64,000 bases of DNA, taken from assembly GCA_023333565.1 (NCBI GenBank), contig JAJKFH010001315.1, positions 434,001 through 498,000 on the forward strand, written 5' to 3'. Numbering within the stretch: the first letter of the stretch is position 1; each line of letters starts with the position of its first letter. The translations under genes and the position numbers were made by a program. The notes under the pieces are model-generated. The model searched no databases. It was given only the letters and a program-made list of their open reading frames with translations, and had not been told where the DNA came from. This document shows positions 1 to 14,003 of the stretch, one piece after another. The stretch comes from Puffinus mauretanicus. Taxonomy: Eukaryota > Chordata > Aves > Procellariiformes > Procellariidae.

Positions 1-833
1 TTCCCTGTTCGCAGCTCTAAGAGACTGGTGTAGAGGAAGGTAACAGTCTGACCCTGGTTTAAGGTCAAGGGTAGCTGCCCAGAATATTTAGTATTTTTAA
101 GAGATGGACCTCTGGCATAAAAAAAATTTTTCTTGTTTTCTTTGTGATTCCATATCATAACTAGTTTCTTTCTGTGTTTTACTACTGTGTTTAAGAGTGT
201 AACAGCTAGATAGTGCAATGTTTTGCATTTTTATAGCAATACTGACCTGTAGACACAACTGCATGTGTTAATGGGAACTCTTGTTTTTGACACAAACTCA
301 CTCTTCAGGTATAAGCAACTCACTTAAGCTACAGGGAGATTGTGATCTCCCTTATATAGCATCAGATAATCACCTTCAGACTAGCCTTGTCAATCACTGC
401 AGTATAATAAAGCCATTTAGACTATCTTTTCTAAAAGAATTGTATATATGATGCTGGGTTCAAATAGCAACGAGTGCTAGAAAGAGTGCCAACTGCATGT
501 AATATCTTTTATGGGCAGGAATTTGTTCAGGATGATACCTGTCTTCATAATCCTGTGTGTGCAAACTTGGTACTTCTGGATGTGACAGATTTTGAAAGCT
601 TCAATGAAAAATTACTAATAGCTGCAGTGTGCAAAGCCTGGTCACTAGTTTTGCCCACTGTCACACACACAGCTAACATGTCACTATCCAAATTGATGTC
701 TGTGTGCATACACCACTTCATCAAACTGCATAAGCTATGACACAGCTAGTCTTAATTACACTGCTTTTTTAAATCATTCAAATGTTGTAATTCATATATC
801 ACTAGAATTGTTCTACTGCTCGTTTGTCCACAG
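1..833. other. Upstream or intronic sequence, no gene seen
   Basis: The stretch has no exon that I can support. The acceptor at 832-833 means a further 5' exon must lie to the left, most likely outside the window, so this is probably the 3' end of a 5'-UTR intron. There is no CpG-rich promoter-like segment. Confidence 0.5.
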
Positions 834-896
834 ATCATGTTTCATTAAAAGTGCTGATGAGCACCCAGGACTCTGAAAACAGCAGTTTTGTGGAAG
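834..896 (+). CDS. PTPN5: PTPN5 first coding exon found (STEP61 N-terminus)
   Basis: This is a 63-base exon with a good acceptor (pyrimidine-rich, ending TTTGTCCACAG) and a strong donor (GAAG|GTAAGAATG). Only one of its three frames is open, in phase 1 at both ends. It reads HVSLKVL, then an ATG at 857-859, then MSTQDSENSSFVE, plus one base. That base completes a GCT codon with the exon at 44440, giving VEAGMESVDEAEG. In mouse STEP61, as I recall it, thirteen residues plus two precede the same MEA.DEAEG segment; here the count is also thirteen plus two. Starting at 857 puts three later landmarks exactly one residue before their mouse numbers. The ATG context is weak (C at -3, A at +4). The frame stays open back to the acceptor, so translation could start further upstream, as in the longer human protein. 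The residues themselves are not clearly conserved, so the call rests on splice signals, phase and length. Confidence 0.72.
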
Positions 897-3800
897 GTAA
901 GAATGTTCCTTAAAGAAGCCGATGGAGGATGGAGCTCCAGAGTTCCTGGCAGACACTGACAGCATAAGATGGCACCGTAGTCTACTCTGAAATTGTAAGT
1001 CTTAAGGAGGACTAGATGTCCTTGACTTTACAAGAAGTTATTGCACTGAAGAAACTTAATGGTGGGCTAGAGTCTGCTTTCAGGACCTGTGTAGATGCGT
1101 TTGTTTCTGTTCAGTTACGCTAATATGACTATGGAGCAGCTAGGTTTTCTCTACATGCGAATGTGAATTGAATCCCTCTACATTAGAGGAAGTAATTTTA
1201 TTTACCCTGGTGAACCGGAGGTCTGCACCCATCATTTCTGAACTACTTTGTTTCTAGCACTGCTAGGAAATCTAGGAAATGAATGGTGTAAGTTTTACAG
1301 CATGACTGAAACTACTGGTTCCAAAGGAGTCTCCATTTTGAAAGCTGTGTCTTCCAAAGATGTTAGTTCATTTGTAGAAGGCTGGAACCTGCAGTTGACA
1401 AAGGTCATGAAATCACTGATGTCGTGAAATATGCAAAATATTTCATATGAATGATGTCCATACCCTTGCAAAGTCTTTTTTTATCACTGAGGCTTTTTGC
1501 AGTATAGGGTCCTGTCAGTAGGGAACAGGTTACAGGTCAGAAGGCTAGGATACTAACAGTGCATATTATGTCTTGAAATACAGTACACAGTTGTAACTCC
1601 AATATTAAATACAAAAATAACACTATACTTGGCAGATAGAAGATTGATAACTACTCCTGGGGAAAAAAAAATCAATATTAGTGGATATTTTAGTGGATAA
1701 GTCCAGTGGCCTTAGATTTTTCCATTTCAAAAAGTGGAAGAATCTTATCTCTGGCTTCCATTTTCCTTCACCACAGTTCTTGTAAGAAACAGTAAATGCA
1801 GAAAGCCATCTTGCAAAGTATATTTCTATTTATAAGTAAGCAGTGATCAAATCCTATCATTCATTCCTGTGTGACCCTGAGAGATGCAGGAGATGGATGC
1901 ATTTCATTGGGAAATGGAGGTCTAATTTACATGTGGAAATCTACTAACATTAATGTACCAAGCTTATTTTACACATGCTCACCTCTTACAGAGCAGACTG
2001 TGAACATGGAAATGTATATGCCTAAATATTCAGAATGGCTATTCTAGTAGGTACCCCTGTGTAGACAGACTCTTAGGCATAAATTACTATTGCAGAAGTG
2101 GGTGAAATCACATCTAAACCTAAACGAGAATAAAACAACAAAAGGAGCCCAATCACAATGCAAGTTCAAGTGTAACAAAAGCACGAAGATCTTCAAAGTA
2201 CATGTGCTTTGGTAAAGATACGTATTTTCGTCTGTAAACCCACTATAAGTTAAGGTTAAATGTCCTCTTCAATATCCACTCCCTTGTTTGTTCTGTATGT
2301 GTATAGTGAACAGAATACTTCACATTTAGAAGAATATTTCTAGTTACAGTTGTGGCTGTTTATTCACGTAATGATGCATCTTGTATTACTAGTGCAGCAA
2401 AGTGACTCTGTGACATTTTGTTACTTCTCGAAATGCATGTTTACTGAAATCAGTTATACCTAGAAATCACAGTCTCCCTAGATCCTGTGAGTTCTCTGTG
2501 TATCTGGAGATGTATACCTTTCTCAAATGCAGGGGGTACAGGTAAAGATAACTTGCATTATGTGTCATTAAGAATTAGATGTTGAAAATTGGTGTAAGAA
2601 TAGCACTAGTCTCTAAACTTAAGTCAGTGAAGTATAAAGTTGTTTGAAATAAATGGTAAAGGAGCAGATATGGGACAGTGGGAGCTGTTGATGCATGCAA
2701 AGCAACAAAGAAGATGCTTGAAGGAAATTGTCCTTTCAAAAAAAAAAAGTAAATTATTTGTAGGAATTTGGTAAAAATTGGTAAGTATTTTAGATTTTCT
2801 TTGTAATACACAAGTTGGAAGTTATGTTCTTCATGTCAAGCTCCTGAGTACTTGACAGTGGAGTGTTTGTGCTGTGGGACTGCATCAGCCTATGAAATCA
2901 TTGCAGATGAGTCAAAAGAAGTATTACAACAAATTCAGTGTTGGCCTGTGAGTTAAAACATATTCTAAAATTGTGATTGAACTTAAATTTAAATTGAAAA
3001 TCTTTTAGAAGAGGATGTTTTTATTGAGGAGATATATTTTGGAATGATTTTATTACCTTCAGTTATTTCATCTATACTTTCTTTCGGGTAATTTTTTTTT
3101 CCATAACCTACCTATATTGTTTCTGACATTCTTAGACACAGAAACTTGAAACTTTCACATCCTTAGAGACTCAAGCAAAGCTTACAGGACCATTTGTATT
3201 TACTAATATTAAGTTTGTGCATACTTTTTTTCATTATTGAAACTACAGCATACTACTTACCATTTAATGTATAGTTTAATTCTCTGCTGATTTCACCTCT
3301 TAGTAGGGGTGGCTTAGATTAATTTAGATGATGAATTCATTTGGACGAATGTATACCTCACTTTCAAAATGAAGTTGTATCTCATTTTTTCCCTAATTCT
3401 GCATCCCAGAAAGTAGCAATCCTTACGGTTTCTATCCTGAGAGACAAACATTTCCTTTTTCCCTGCAGATAGTTGCTACTCCCCTTCAGAGGGAGAACAT
3501 ACTCTGTAACAGCAGTGATATCATGAGCCTCTGATGATATTTTAGAGTTTGTTAGGAAATACAAATGCTGGCATTTTGTAAAGATGCAGAGAGCTTTTTC
3601 AGATATCACTGAATAACCAAAACTACTGAAAAAAGCTCAGAATTTTGCACGGTGAGGGTATTTGTTCTGAACTGTATCTCTCAGGTGCTATAAATAATAT
3701 CTATTTTCATAATAGATGACTTGCAGTCTGTAAAAGCAGGTCATTCCAATTACTACCTTGTTTCTCTTCCTGCTGCTTCAATGGCAGGAGATTTTTAGCA

Positions 3801-3933
3801 ACCTAAAAAAGTGGAGGTGAATATGGATGTGAGGTAAGGGGAGGGCTCCATTGGAGTATAACAAACTTTGGATCCTTTTGGAAGGCAGGATTCAAAAAGC
3901 TGAGGTGGGCTAAACCAACAGTAACTAGCTGCC

Positions 3934-3949
3934 TTTTTTTTTTTTTTTT
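3934..3949. repeat. T16 homopolymer
   Basis: This is an uninterrupted run of sixteen T in intron 1. It is followed by a GGCAGGCAGG repeat. It is simple sequence with no visible element attached. Confidence 0.9.
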
Positions 3950-6900
3950 GGCAGGCAGGTACTTACCTCATTTCAGCCTTAAAGAAGCATTGTTTTTTGT
4001 AGCCCCATTCCTGCCTCCCACCAGCTTGCCAGGACCACAACTTTACTTCACGTGTGTAGAATGACGATTGTAAGTGAACGGTAAGGGGATGGGGAGAGGA
4101 GGAGTTGAGAAGTTTCTTCTTTGGTTGAGAAAAGTACGGGGCAGCAGAACAGTCCGTTGAACCTGCTCACTGATCCCAGCTGGTCTTCGAAAATTGGCTT
4201 GTCACAAGCAGTCCATGGGTTGTAGATTGACAGTTGTCAAGTGCAACTGTGGTGACAACATGCAAGGACCAGAAGCTTTTCCACACAGCCACTCTGGAGA
4301 CCTATTCTTACAATACCTGTAGCTACCTACTCAAAAGGCAGGCAGCTGGATCTCCCTGGATGCATTCCATGTGTTTCTCAATCAGTAATGAAATTTTGCA
4401 TCTCATAATGCTGTCTTGGACTTGACCAAAATTTGGGCTATTTAAAATGCAGGTAAATACTTCCAGAAAGTAATAAGGAAGGCAGACTATTGCAGGCTTG
4501 CTAACGACAGTGAGAGTCCTTACGGGCTTGAGGTTTCATTTTTCTCCATTCTTGCAATATTTAGGTCATACTGTTTAGGTCAGGACACTTAGAAGCAAGC
4601 TAGGCATCTTGATTCAGCCTCTCTAAGAGAGTACTTGTTTTGGCAGAGATGTTATTTGAAGCATTCCCTTGGGTATATGATACCACACTTGAATTTACTG
4701 TCAGTTCATTGAATTATACTTGCCTGTTTGTTTTTTTGGGGGGGGATGTGTTTTTTTTTTTTAATACAGGTAGATAAAATATATTTAACTTTTTTTTTAG
4801 CATCATCCAGAGATTCTGGGAAAGGGAATCCATTTTATTCATCAGGCAGTATATTTTTTTTTTCTGATGGTTCTGCAGAGCCCGTTTTAGGAATAGAGAC
4901 TTGCTGCTTCCTTCCTGTACCTTGACTTGTTGAGTATGGCTAGATTTGTTTATTTTCGTTTCCAGAACATCTTCCATTTGGTACTCCAACAGCAACTGTT
5001 CCCTCATTTTCGGTCTCAGTAGCAGTGCATATTACCAGCCTGGGGCTTGGCTGTAGCTGTCTCCTTTAGGAGCAGCGCCTGCCTTGCCAGTACAGATCAC
5101 TGCCACCATTCCATTACACTGACTGAAGCGTTTGCTCCTTAAGTTTGAGAACAGCAAGCCAGAGAGGTGGAATAATTTAACTAATTGGTTTTTTTCAGTC
5201 CTGTTCTAAATATGGAAATCAGAGCCTGCAAACATTCATAAGGTGAAACATTGGCACAGACATGGTCATTTCTCTGAAACTGCAGATGTGACTATTTTGT
5301 TATGAAACTGCTGGGAGCTTCGTGAATTATTGTAACAAATCCCGTGACTAAAAAGCATGTAATGGCTATTTTATTCTGCTGGTTGTTGCTTCTGCACTTC
5401 AGAGCCCATTTAGAATGGCCACATAATTAAAATAGTTAACATTTTCCTTTAAATTAGAGGGGGACTTCTCGCATACTTACATGATGCCTAGCTTGCACTG
5501 ACATACATAAGGAGTTGAGTGCCCAAATGCTGTGTGTATTTTAGCCTGTTATTTATTGTCTTAAACTATGTTTTCAGACCCTTAAGTGCTCTGTTCTTTG
5601 TGGTAAATTACTGCAAGCATGTGTAACATTCTCCATGCTATGTATGTTTTATAACATCTCTAGTTTCTTAATTATGTATTTTTTCCCTGCAGTAGGCACT
5701 GCCATTTGTTCTTAACTTTTATCTCTTTTGAGCTTTAAGCATCATGTAAAACAGTGCATGTCCTGAATTTTTTAGGAAAAAACATTGTCTTTGGCCCTTT
5801 GAATTTTGTCTGCACACTCTGGCACCCTAACCCCTCAAACTGCTGACTGGAAACACTGTAGATCTTGCTCCTGAATATAGTTTTGGCCATTTGCCGCAGT
5901 TCTGCGTGTGGCCAGTGGGCAGCAGATCACAAATGGAGACTCGGTGCTCTAAAGTTTTGTAGCGATGCTAGGTAATGAGAGAACCAGCAGTTAAGCATCA
6001 ATATGTTTTATCTGCAGTGTACTCTGTGCAGCTCAGAACATCAGTTTTCAGTCTGTTATCCTTGGGTGGATTAGATTACATTATTTTAGCTTGCATTAGA
6101 TTAAATTGAGAACTGTTGCTTTGTGTTAGTCCTGGGCGTGACTTTAATGTTACATAAGGGTTTTTTAACCGAAAAAATTGTGCCAGTGGTAAGATACTGA
6201 TTCAGGCATGGTGCTGGTTCCTGTGTTTGGACAGAGGAGACCATTACCTCTGTACCCAGGATTTGGAAAAAGATTCTCTTCTGCTTGGCAAGCTTGCTTA
6301 AAAGTCAGGTCCTGCTAACACTGTCTCTGGCTTTACTGTGTTCTGTCACAGCCTACTGGCATTTATCTGGTGGCCTGGGATTTGTAAAGCTGTGCCTGTG
6401 AGATTGCTGATTACACTGGGAAGAGAAGGCAGTCCAAAGCTAGCTGGAATAGTGTCTGCTGTCATTTGGCAATTTGCTTTATTAAGGCATCCCACTTACT
6501 CCCTTGGTTGTTGAAACTGAACAGAAGTAGAAACTGAGAGCAGATCTCTAAGCTGATTTACTGTCCTTGAAACCGGATGTTTATTCCAGTTTGGAATATA
6601 GAGTTTCCTATCTGTGTCTACAAGCTTTTCTTCCTTCATTTTTTTCAGCTGATACCAATCTCTGCTGCTCCGTGCATGGCTCTGATCCTTTCCATCTGTG
6701 TCTGTCACCTCTCCAGCCCAAGTCATCTCCTCTAGCTATGTATTTCTCTCTTTCTCTCACAAAGAGCTGAGTAACCTTCTGCCACAAAGGCTTCAAACTA
6801 AGGAAGTGCAAACTGCCCTCTTTGTCCACTACATCCTCTCAGATTAGTAGCTTCTGTTTGATGTTGTCCAAGTATGAAAGAAGCAGCTTTTCCCCAGAAG

Positions 6901-9900
6901 CTATAGAATCGCCTACATTCATAATTTCTGAAGATGCAGCATGCAGCAGGTTGCCCGTAAATCCAGTGAACAGCTTAGCTGGGAGAATTCTCTGTATAGC
7001 ATAAAACATATATATATATAGTGGCAGCTGAGTGCTTCAGCAGAAACAAGTAGCCAAGGCAAAAAAAAGAGAGTGATAATGAGAAAGAAGTTCCAAACCT
7101 CTGGAGAGCTAATTACATGTATCAGCTAGAGTAAATCAAAGGGGTTCGATATGTGATGACCTGAAGATGAACACTCCCCAGATAATTAAAGATTATGTAT
7201 AAGTAGTTAGAACCAGGAAGATTATATAGAAATTACTGCATGCAGCTGCTTCAAATATTTTTGTACTTTGTTTTTCGTAATATTTACCAGTGTTGCTTTA
7301 ACACAGTAGCTGATGTGCCGTCTAACATGAATTTGGGGGGGAAAGAAATATTCTATTTTTATGACTTTTGAATTGAGGAAGTACTGTGAGGTAGGTTAAG
7401 ATATAATACTGCAATTCTGTGATTTCTTTAGTCCTTTTGCTACAACGTGTTGTGTGTTTGTCCTTAAGCAAGGTGTTCAGTGCATTTGGAAGGGATAAGG
7501 ATTCCCAGTAAGTTTTGAGAGTTGATGGGAATTTTTCACATATTGATAACAGTCTTCTAGAACCTTAAATACCAGTAACAGCAGTGGTAACTTGTAGATC
7601 TTATTTAGATTTGGACAAAAAGCTTTTGAGGAGTGTTTGTGGTTAACTTGCTTTCATGACATTCAGTATCCTTGGGATCAAGCTTATTACAGACTGTTAG
7701 CCTGGAATGTTACTAGCTGATAATGGACTGGCTGTTGAGATTTCCCTGTCAGTAATAGGAGGGGAGACACACACACATAATGCCTTGTTTGTAAGGGACT
7801 TTATCATGGACTGACATGAGCTGATGGTCACCACTACAGGATACATAAAAGAATCATTTGCTTCTGGTTTTTGTTCCTCTCTTGTAACTGATTGCTATGG
7901 ACATCGTGCGCTCTGATTCTGAGAACACAGCGGGTGTTTGGAAATGTCATCTTGGTCCTGGAATATGCCACATTAATCCATCCAGCTGTTTCTAGGCCAT
8001 TTCCTGAAATATTGAACTTAAGCATTGCATCTACTTGCTTGTGATTGCCAACCTTCTTTGGTTGCTGCATGATTTTAGGTGCTGATGCTTCGTAAGTCAC
8101 CAGAGCTAGAGATGAGCAGAAATCTGAGATACTGCTAACAAGTCAGGCTAGATAAAGCCTTGCTTGCTAGTCATAGTGATTTACATGATACTGGTCCTTT
8201 GTCCTAGAGATGCATTTTTTTTCCTGTTTTTCAAGAACTGGTCTCAGACCTTAGATAAGTGTAAATTTTAAAGCTACTCTGCTGTGCTAATCTCTTATTG
8301 CGTCATTTTGGAGCTGTTAATTGATGATAATTTTGAATGTTTAACCCATTTTGTTTGAGGATTTCTAAACCTTTTTCTGGCAGACTGTTTCTCAATGACA
8401 CTGGTTGATGTGGGGAGTGTTTCTGGGGAAGCAAAGGGATTGGAAGGCAAAAGAAGCTGTTTCTTTTTTGCGTCTTTTGTGTGCAGTGATGCCTTGAAAA
8501 GCAAGGGCTGGAAAGGGTGAGAGAATGATTGTTCCTATTCCCCTCTGCACCCACCAGGCATTCACATTTGAGAAATATGATGCAGAAGCAGAGCCCCATC
8601 TGCTGATGTTCCCCTTTGCGTGAGATAATTCCTTAAAGAAGGGCCCTTACATAAATAACTTTGCTGACCTGTGTTTCTGTCTATATGCCATATCATGTCT
8701 GTGGGTGTGTTGCTAACTGCTGCACAGAAAAGGAAAAGTGAGAAATCAAGTCAGTGCTAGAGCTGGAGAAACTAAGCACTCTCTTTAGTTGTATGCAGGT
8801 CATCATTTCTAAGCAAGGTTTAGCACCTTCACAAAACTTGGACCGAGATAACTTCAGAAGTTACCCTGAAATGAAGCTTAATTCCTTTTCGTGTTGAACT
8901 TGATGGCAGAAATCCCCCAGATGGTGGAGGGGACAAGATCGGACTACATGATGATGGCTTGCAGGTTGTGAAATTTCAAGTCCACACAAGTGTAGGTATT
9001 TTTTCTGTCTGAAAGGATCCTGATAACTCTGCTGGGGGGCAAAAGCTGCTATTCTGTTTTGACTTGAAGTGGTGTCTAGAGAGAGGAAGACAGTATTGGC
9101 AGCAGCTTCCTTTGCTTTGAGCATTATGTCTGTATACTCCCTGGAGAACTCATTAATTCTTAAGGTTGTGACAGCAGTAGGCTCAATAGATACAGTAGTG
9201 ATACACTGATGGTTTGAGGTGTTGCATTCATCCTTTTGGGATAACTGGTTTTGCTCCCTTCAGTGACATATAGCACCCCAAGATCAATGGGGCAATTTAA
9301 CCTGAGCAGACGGCTATTTAGCAAACAGGAAGATGCCATTTGGTACAGTGGTAGAAACAAAAAAACTGTTCTCTTTCTAGAGCATTGCCAGCTCTGTGAT
9401 CGAATCCTTCTTAAGATAGATTTACCATGCTAATAAACTCAGTCTGTTTGTAGAAAGGGAGGAATTACGCAAGAAGGTCAGGCTCGCCATGGTTTATGCT
9501 GGGGAGACAACAGTGTGTGAAAAGCAAGGTTCTGAGTTACAGTATGATTTCTAATCAGTAATTGCTAGTCAGGATGAGTGTCTTGATTGTTGACTTAGAG
9601 TCTTAATGTTGTGAATGAGCAAGCTTTTCAAACCTGGGTACATTAAGGGTGATCATGTTTCATGTACATGAATATATGGCCCTTTTGTAACTTGTAGCTT
9701 CCAAATACTTAATACAATTAAGTAAAATTAAGATAATACTGTCTTAATGTGGGAAGCCTTGTATCAGACAGGGTGGGGACCTCCTGAGTCCCTGACCTAG
9801 GATCTGAGTTGTTATACCCAGCTTCCTCTCCAAGAAAAGTCATAACAGACTGCCACTGCCTTTTGAGCTACAGTGCTGGACTCTACAAGAAACGTAGTGT

Positions 9901-10998
9901 TTTTTCCATGGGTAATCAATGCTGAACGGGCAGAGGCCAAGCAGGGGAGGCTGTGGGATGGCCCTGGGGCCCTGAAACCATTTTGCTGTCACCTGGACGC
10001 ACAGCCACAATGTGTGGGGCAGGATAAAAGGGGGATCCTCCCATGCCCCACTGCCAGTTGGCTGGGGTTCACAAGTGGGACAGACCTGGCTGCAGCCGAG
10101 GCCTGAGGCACTCTGAAGGCTGTTCTTGGGCACATGTGCACCTCTGTGAAGGTAACAGAAATATTGAAGGATACAGAGTGGGATATCACAGGACATTTAG
10201 GGGCACCAGTGCCTGGACCTCAGGACAACGAAGGATGGAAGCAGCCAGCAGGTGGGCCTCCATTTGGTACTGAAGCCACTTACTGGCTTTACTTTGACCG
10301 TGCTGTCCTTGCTTTTAACCTTACTGGCCTTACTTTAGTACTGAGACCACTTACTGCAGACTTGGATGGTCATGAAGTGCTTCTATCTGCTCCGTCCACT
10401 CTCTTAACACTGTCTAATGCTGCTTCCCCTCCCCACTACTGCAGTCCCTTTCCAAGAATTAGAAGTTAGAGGCATGCGCTCTGCTCCAGCTGATGGGGTT
10501 GGAGCTCCAAATTTGATACTATATATTTTCTAGTCGAAGAAACAATGCCAAGATACTGTGAAATAAACCACATATAAACTTCAAGGGGAGAGTAATGCTC
10601 CATCTAACGCAAAGTATATTCTGTGCGTAAAGGTCTTATATATACACTATATATTTCATCATGTTTGGAAGTTTATAGTGCTTATCTTCCTGACCCTGGA
10701 CCGTAGACATCATCAGCCCTGTGATGGAAGCAAGACCAAGCTCTCTAAACCAAGAATAACAGAGCAAGTACAGATGGACTGTGTGCCAGACCCCAGAAAC
10801 AGCTACGTGCTTTAATGCCCATTGATATAAATGAGTACTTAGGCACTGGTAATCCCTCATTCTTTGGGGGGGATGCTAACCACCCATACGTCCCACTGAG
10901 ATTAGAGTCAAGGGCATTTACCACCTTCAGGATTTGGCCTTAAATACCTGCCAAAATGTTCTCTGCTTTTGGAACTTGAAATGGTTCCAAGCTTGCGC

Positions 10999-11014
10999 TT
11001 TTTTTTTTTTTTTT
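10999..11014. repeat. T16 homopolymer
   Basis: This is an uninterrupted run of sixteen T in intron 1. No recognisable retroelement precedes it, so I treat it as simple sequence. Confidence 0.85.
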
Positions 11015-12204
11015 GTATTTTCAAATTAAAACATGAAATCCAATCTACCCTGGTACTAACACTTTCTCCCCACCTCGCTCCCAGAGTCGCTCTTCCTGGA
11101 CTAGAACCATGTATATCATGTTTCAGTAAATTTCAGGATTCTTTTGCTAACATATAATTAGGGATTTATAATGTAAATCCTGACACAACCTTAACCAACC
11201 TATTGCAAATGTGACACTATTAATTAAGGACTCTCTAGGGTGCAGTATGCCCTTGGTGGATTAGCTTCCTGGAAATTTAATGGCAGTTTGCAAATTGGCA
11301 TCCACTTTTGGTTTTAGTCTCTCTCTTGCTACTATACAAAACAATTTTGATTCTGATAATGTGAGAGATTCTGTTTTACTTTGTTTTACTTTCATCTCAA
11401 AAAAACTGTTTCACCCTTGTGCTGTACTTTAGGCAGGACGATGAGTCAGCTGGGGAGATCCTGGAGAAACGGTACAAAGACAGATTGCTTTGTGTCCAAT
11501 TAGTCTTCTAGAAATTAAGCAGGATGTTCACGCCCAGCCCTCAGTAACCAGCTGAATTCCTATCTCACCTATTGGTGAAGCTCAGTTAAGTTCAGAAAAG
11601 GCAACTGAGATTTACGTGCAATTCTACCTTTATTTCTGCCCAGTAATTTTACGGAGGTTGAGATAAGCATTATAGGGTGCTGTGGGATTTACTCAGTTCT
11701 TGGTACATCTGGAGACTAGATTATTTTGCTTCATCTCAGAAAAACGTTGAATTATTTTTATTTGTGGGGTGCTACAATATTCTGTACTACTTGCAGGTTA
11801 TCTATATAAGATCACTGTGCAGTAACTTTCTAAACAACTTCATGTACGGACGTAGTCATTCTGGAATAGCTATTCTTAAAATACTCATCCAATAATACTG
11901 TGACATAACTTGTATCTGTAGACAAGTTCATAAAAGTTTAATAGTTTTGAGGAGGTCTAGTTATAAGAACCAAACTGGCCTATGTAGAAGAAATTCTTTT
12001 GTGTAGAATTGCTTAGCTAAAATGTCATCTTTTATAAAAACAAGCATTTATTTAGTTGTTATGTACTACCTTCCAAAGTGTGCCACCCTAAAATTACCAT
12101 TTTGTTTTCAAGTTGTTCGTTGCCAAATACTTTCCAGCCACGTCATTTAAATACTTAAGTGAGAATTAATCTTTCTATTTTTCTTGTAAAAACCTGGCTG
12201 TTTC

Positions 12205-12223
12205 TTTTTTTTTTTTTTTTTTT
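12205..12223. repeat. T19 homopolymer followed by a GA-rich run
   Basis: A run of nineteen T is followed directly by GAAAGAGAGAG. It is simple sequence in intron 1. Confidence 0.9.
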
Positions 12224-13789
12224 GAAAGAGAGAGTGGGTACTTTAAAATGCTTCACTCTAAAACGACTGTCCCTTTTCAAGCAATTTTATAGATTGGAAA
12301 TATACCCCCCCAACCTAGCATTGACTTATGCTGTTTGAACTCTACAAATGCTGGGAACCATGAAAATTTTGGCTACCTTTACTCATGCCATATGCTTTGC
12401 TAGTATGATGCTTGCTCATAAGCTGATGAGGCTGTTTTGATGGAGACTCAATGCTGAGAGATCATGAATCCACACTAATATTTAATGGCAAAACAGTCTT
12501 CAGAGCGATGTTGCACATGAGAGCAGAAAAAAATTTTCCAAAATGAAATAGAGCTCTGCAACGTCCTTATGAATGCATGAAGACTGTGCTCTAAGCTTGC
12601 TGGATCATCTTGAGTAACCCTATCAGCCCCACTTACGGCATGAAACAAAGGAATAGCAGGCAGATTCTGGGCTTCTTCAGATAGCCAATTCCTGCAAAGG
12701 ATAAAACTAGGTGCGGCAGTTAGGATCTGCAGTGCAAACATAATCATCAGTAGAATGGGGGTAGGAGTGTGTCCAATTCTTTCAAAGCTAGGCTGGTATG
12801 GGGAGATTTATTGTTTGCTTAAAAAAAATTCCCATGTGAATGAGTTTGATGCAAGTTCTTAATGTGAACTTACACCATCTAGCAAAAGTATCTGTCTAAG
12901 TATCTCTCCATAATGTTTCCACAAACCATTTGACAAGCTCTCTGGACATATGTTGCATTCAGAATTACAGCACTTGCATTTGTATGTGGCCTGTGATCTG
13001 TTTCTGCTCTTTGTTACTTATGACCTGTACTCTGGCTCACCCAGAAGTTTACAAACATTTCCTTACTTGAATCAACGAAGAATTTCGTGAGCAGTGCTGT
13101 ACTACTTGGATTGGGATTCCTGTGGGTGGGAGGGGGCATTATATCATTTTAATTCAGTGGTTAGCTTAAGGGGTAAAGGAAGGGGGAAGTGATGGCTGTG
13201 CAGAGATGGGGATGCAGAGCTGAGTAGAGTTGGTAGAAGGGCGAAGGGCTGTGTGGCAGGACAGTAACTCCTTTTTCATATCAAATTTCTTTGATGCAGC
13301 TGCAGTGTATATCACGTGGGGCAGTGCTGATGGCCAGAAGGTGTTTATCCCCTCTTTACCCTCTTAGAAAGAAGACTTTGAAAGACTTACGTACATTTTG
13401 GTAGGGTTGTGAGGCTGGACTCCAAACTGTGCACTCTGTGGATCTGGTATTCCTAATACTCATAAGAGTCCTAGGCAGTAGAATGTAGTAATTTTGATGC
13501 TTGCTGTTGTGCTTCATGAAATCCCGTGAGAGGGAATTATCCTTACTGCCCGAAGACTGAGAGCTGAGGAGGATGTTGTGACCACTTGTAGTGGCTGGCT
13601 CTGTAGCAGGGTTTTTGTCTGTCATGTGGGAGGCTTAGGTTTCATCAGAGCAGAGAATTTAATTTCCCCATTTCACTGAGGTTAGATTTTTACAGGAATG
13701 TAACTCTGTGTACCTTGCAGAATCTGCAGGAGAGCAGAGCTGATTTGTGTTGAGACAGATCTCCCACACAGTTGTGAAAACAAGTGCAC

Positions 13790-13915
13790 AAATTCAGAGT
13801 AGCTGGGTGTAAATCTGAAGTAACTGTCATGGAGATTGATGTTCTCTCTAGGAGTTAATCTAGATTTACATCAGGGTAACTGTGACCAGAATCTCTCAGG
13901 ATTCATCTTTGCTAG
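13790..13915. repeat. Degraded old amniote repeat with inverted-repeat ends
   Basis: A GTGTAAATCTGAAGTAACT segment is followed about 70 bases later by its diverged inverse, ATTTACATCAGGGTAACT, and then GACCAGAATCT. This resembles an old interspersed sequence with inverted GGTGTAAAT/ATTTACACC arms that I remember as abundant in turtle and crocodilian DNA. The copy is strongly eroded and I cannot name the family with certainty. Confidence 0.4.
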
Positions 13916-14003
13916 ACTTTAGTAGCTCACTAAATTAATTGCTAATTAACTTGAGGTGGTTGATTATTGTGGATGCTTCCCACATATTTCTTCTGTCTTA
14001 CCA

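Noticed and set aside
9840..10469. Cluster of overlapping open frames on both strands (up to 118 codons)
   Set aside because: Local GC content is higher, which lengthens random frames. The frames overlap antisense to one another and none shows a motif.
11437..11471. Short exon-like stretch reading DDESAGEILEK, reminiscent of a human STEP N-terminal DDSEGGALD segment
   Set aside because: The donor is GTACAA and leaves phase 2, which does not fit the phase-1 acceptor at 44440. The similarity is a few residues and can be chance.
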